Assembly (NCBI GenBank): GCA_040902105.1
Contig: JBBDXW010000054.1
Location: 37,795-101,794 of the forward strand
Direction: 5' to 3'
Length of the DNA: 64,000 nucleotides
Source: IDS-8 sp040902105
GTDB lineage: Bacteria > Pseudomonadota > Gammaproteobacteria > Steroidobacterales > Woeseiaceae
Below are positions 62,982-64,000 of this stretch, one piece after another. Each line of letters opens with the position of its first letter. The first letter of the stretch is position 1. The notes below the pieces were generated by a model that worked only from the letters and a program-made list of their open reading frames with translations, was not told where the DNA came from and searched no databases. The position numbers were made by a program, and so were the translations under genes.

Positions 62982-63738
62982 TTATTTTCCTGCTGTCGTT
63001 CCACCATCAACAGGCAATGCAACACCCGTTACAAACCGCGCTTCGGAAGAGGCTAGATATCGAACAGCAAAAGCAACCTCGCTTGTCGATGCAATGCGCT
63101 TTAAGGGTGCATAGTCGATCATCTATTGCCAGGCAGCTTCCGGATCAGGCTTCCTTTTGACAGATAAGCGGATCATGTCTGTATCGACATATCCAGGGCA
63201 AACGCAGTTGACCCGCACACCATCAGGTGCAACTTCCAGGGCCATGGCCTTGGACATCATGACAATACCACCCTTTGAGCCGCAATAAACAACAATCCCC
63301 GGCACACAATGAGGCCAGCATCCGAAGCGATGTTGACGATGTTACCTTTGGACTTGCGCAATTCGGGAAGTGCCGCCTAGCTAACAAAGAATAATCCTTT
63401 TAGGTTGACATCCACGTGATCGTCCCACATCTGTTCGTCACAATCCTCGATGGGTCTGCCGGCACCGATACCGGCGCTGTTCACCAAGATATCGAGTCCA
63501 CCCAGGGCATCAACGGTTGTCTTAACCAATAATTGACAGCCTGCGACGGTTGCGATATCGCCGGGGCTTGCAACCAGCTGATCATTGTGTCCCAGTTTTC
63601 TCATAGGGGTGTCCACAGTTTCAGGAGTTCTGCCATTGATGGCAATTCGCGCCCCTGACTCAATAAAGGCTTCGGCAATACCACAGCAATGCCGCGGCTG
63701 CTGCCGGTTATTGAGACCCGTTTATTTTTAAAATCCAT
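62982..63738 (-). pseudogene. Decayed short-chain dehydrogenase/reductase (two frameshifts, two in-frame TAGs)
   Basis: The pieces of one SDR gene lie in order. ATG at 63738 gives NKRVSITGSSRGI (dinucleotide motif), then a shift near 63675 leads to GIAEAFIESGARIAINGRTP. The frame continues with LGGLDILVNSAGIGAG and VNLKGLFFVS, a TAG near 63379, then AALPELRKSKGNIVNIASDA. A second shift near 63325 leads to VYCGSKGGIVMMSKAMALEV, with the active-site Tyr and Lys. TAG at 63123-63125 follows, then IDYAPLKRIASTSEVAFAVR and VTGVALPVDGGTTAGK to TAA. Almost the full length is recognisable, so inactivation is fairly recent. It would have been translated just ahead of the M81 gene. Confidence 0.8.
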
Positions 63739-64000
63739 ATTGATTCCTTTTCATATTAATCACATCAAAACTGCCCAGTACCCAGGCAAATCACCAACAG
63801 GTTTGCACTCAGCTGTATCCGATCACGGCGCCACCAATGCGAGTGAACCCGCCAAGACAATCTTCACCATGAGAGACGAAACACTGACTTGGAAGTTTTC
63901 AAACGTATAATCACATGATTATCGAATACCGGAAAGACAACAGAGGTGGACCCCATTCACTGGACAGGCTGGCAGCAAAGTGGAGTGCCCCCGGTCTCAT
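63739..64000. other. Right edge of window, no gene supported
   Basis: These 262 bases are AT-richer than most of the window and hold no frame I can support. The region directly upstream of the SDR start should contain its former promoter. The last 60 bases, with GGTGGACCCCATTCACTGG at about 63942-63960, could be the edge of another mobile element, but nothing in the window confirms that. Confidence 0.3.

Noticed and set aside
18130..63738. TAG might be recoded as an amino acid, since four genes or gene pieces contain in-frame TAG codons.
   Set aside because: Intact genes in the window end in TAG (for example 7354-7356, 14163-14165, 32202-32204, 35017-35019), the SDR carrying two of the TAGs also has frameshifts, and no pyrrolysine-type gene or tRNA was seen. 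Separate nonsense changes or errors explain the data better.
1..64000. CRISPR arrays, tRNA or rRNA genes, riboswitches.
   Set aside because: No regularly spaced repeats, cloverleaf-like sequences or conserved rRNA segments were noticed on reading either strand.

Overview
The window comes from a Gram-negative bacterium, most likely a gammaproteobacterium. That inference rests on a TonB-dependent receptor, Tat signals, lipoboxes, a PuuA/PuuB-like polyamine set and a tryptophan-tryptophylquinone (TTQ) amine dehydrogenase; no rRNA or other marker gene is present to fix the taxon. Most of it is GC-rich and densely coded. The last few kilobases, and the gene at 56857-58746, look less GC-rich and probably arrived separately. 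I saw no tRNA, rRNA or CRISPR array.

Almost every gene belongs to uptake and oxidation of amines, polyamines or methylated amines, and most families occur in several copies. Layout: 1-3.0 kb, the end of a double-cupin gene, a phospholyase-type class III aminotransferase and an APC permease. 3.2-7.8 kb, a PYROXD2/CrtI-like flavoprotein, a deacetylase remnant and a Tat-exported spermidine-dehydrogenase-like flavoprotein. 7.8-13.4 kb, a five-gene minus-strand operon (MFS transporter, small-molecule kinase, flavoprotein, small secreted protein, alkaline phosphatase). 13.7-21.6 kb, an NTF2-like protein, a ferric-reductase-like membrane protein and a Puu-like set (PuuB-like oxidase, PuuA-like ligase, sodium symporter, aldehyde dehydrogenase), the last two interrupted by in-frame TAG codons. 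21.7-35.0 kb, two Tat-exported Rieske oxygenases, a cytochrome c, an aminotransferase, a TonB receptor, a secreted enolase-superfamily protein, a double cupin and an IorA/IorB molybdenum oxidoreductase. 35-40.4 kb, propionyl-CoA synthetase and a TTQ amine dehydrogenase operon. 40.6-52.4 kb, two cassettes of two CrtI-like flavoproteins plus one GcvT-like protein, flanking a second spermidine-dehydrogenase-like gene and an AraC regulator with an NTF2-like sensor. 52.5-64 kb, gene remnants, a broken second IorB, a third spermidine-dehydrogenase-like gene, a truncated second enolase-superfamily gene, insertion sequences, an M81 metallopeptidase and a decayed short-chain dehydrogenase.

Inferred joint function: a TonB receptor admits substrate to the periplasm, where Tat- or Sec-exported enzymes (spermidine-dehydrogenase-like flavoproteins, Rieske oxygenases, IorB, enolase-superfamily protein, cupin, TTQ dehydrogenase) and c-type cytochromes oxidise it. 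Smaller amines enter through the APC, MFS and SSS transporters and meet cytosolic flavoproteins, GcvT-like one-carbon acceptors, aminotransferases and aldehyde dehydrogenase. The recurring set (spermidine-dehydrogenase-like, Rieske, enolase, cupin, IorAB) and the flavoprotein-pair/GcvT cassettes are the best candidates for undescribed systems.

The region also carries much decay: at least nine broken or truncated genes, three copies of one insertion sequence at different stages of deletion, and several single-base deletions. It looks like a duplicated catabolic island being remodelled.
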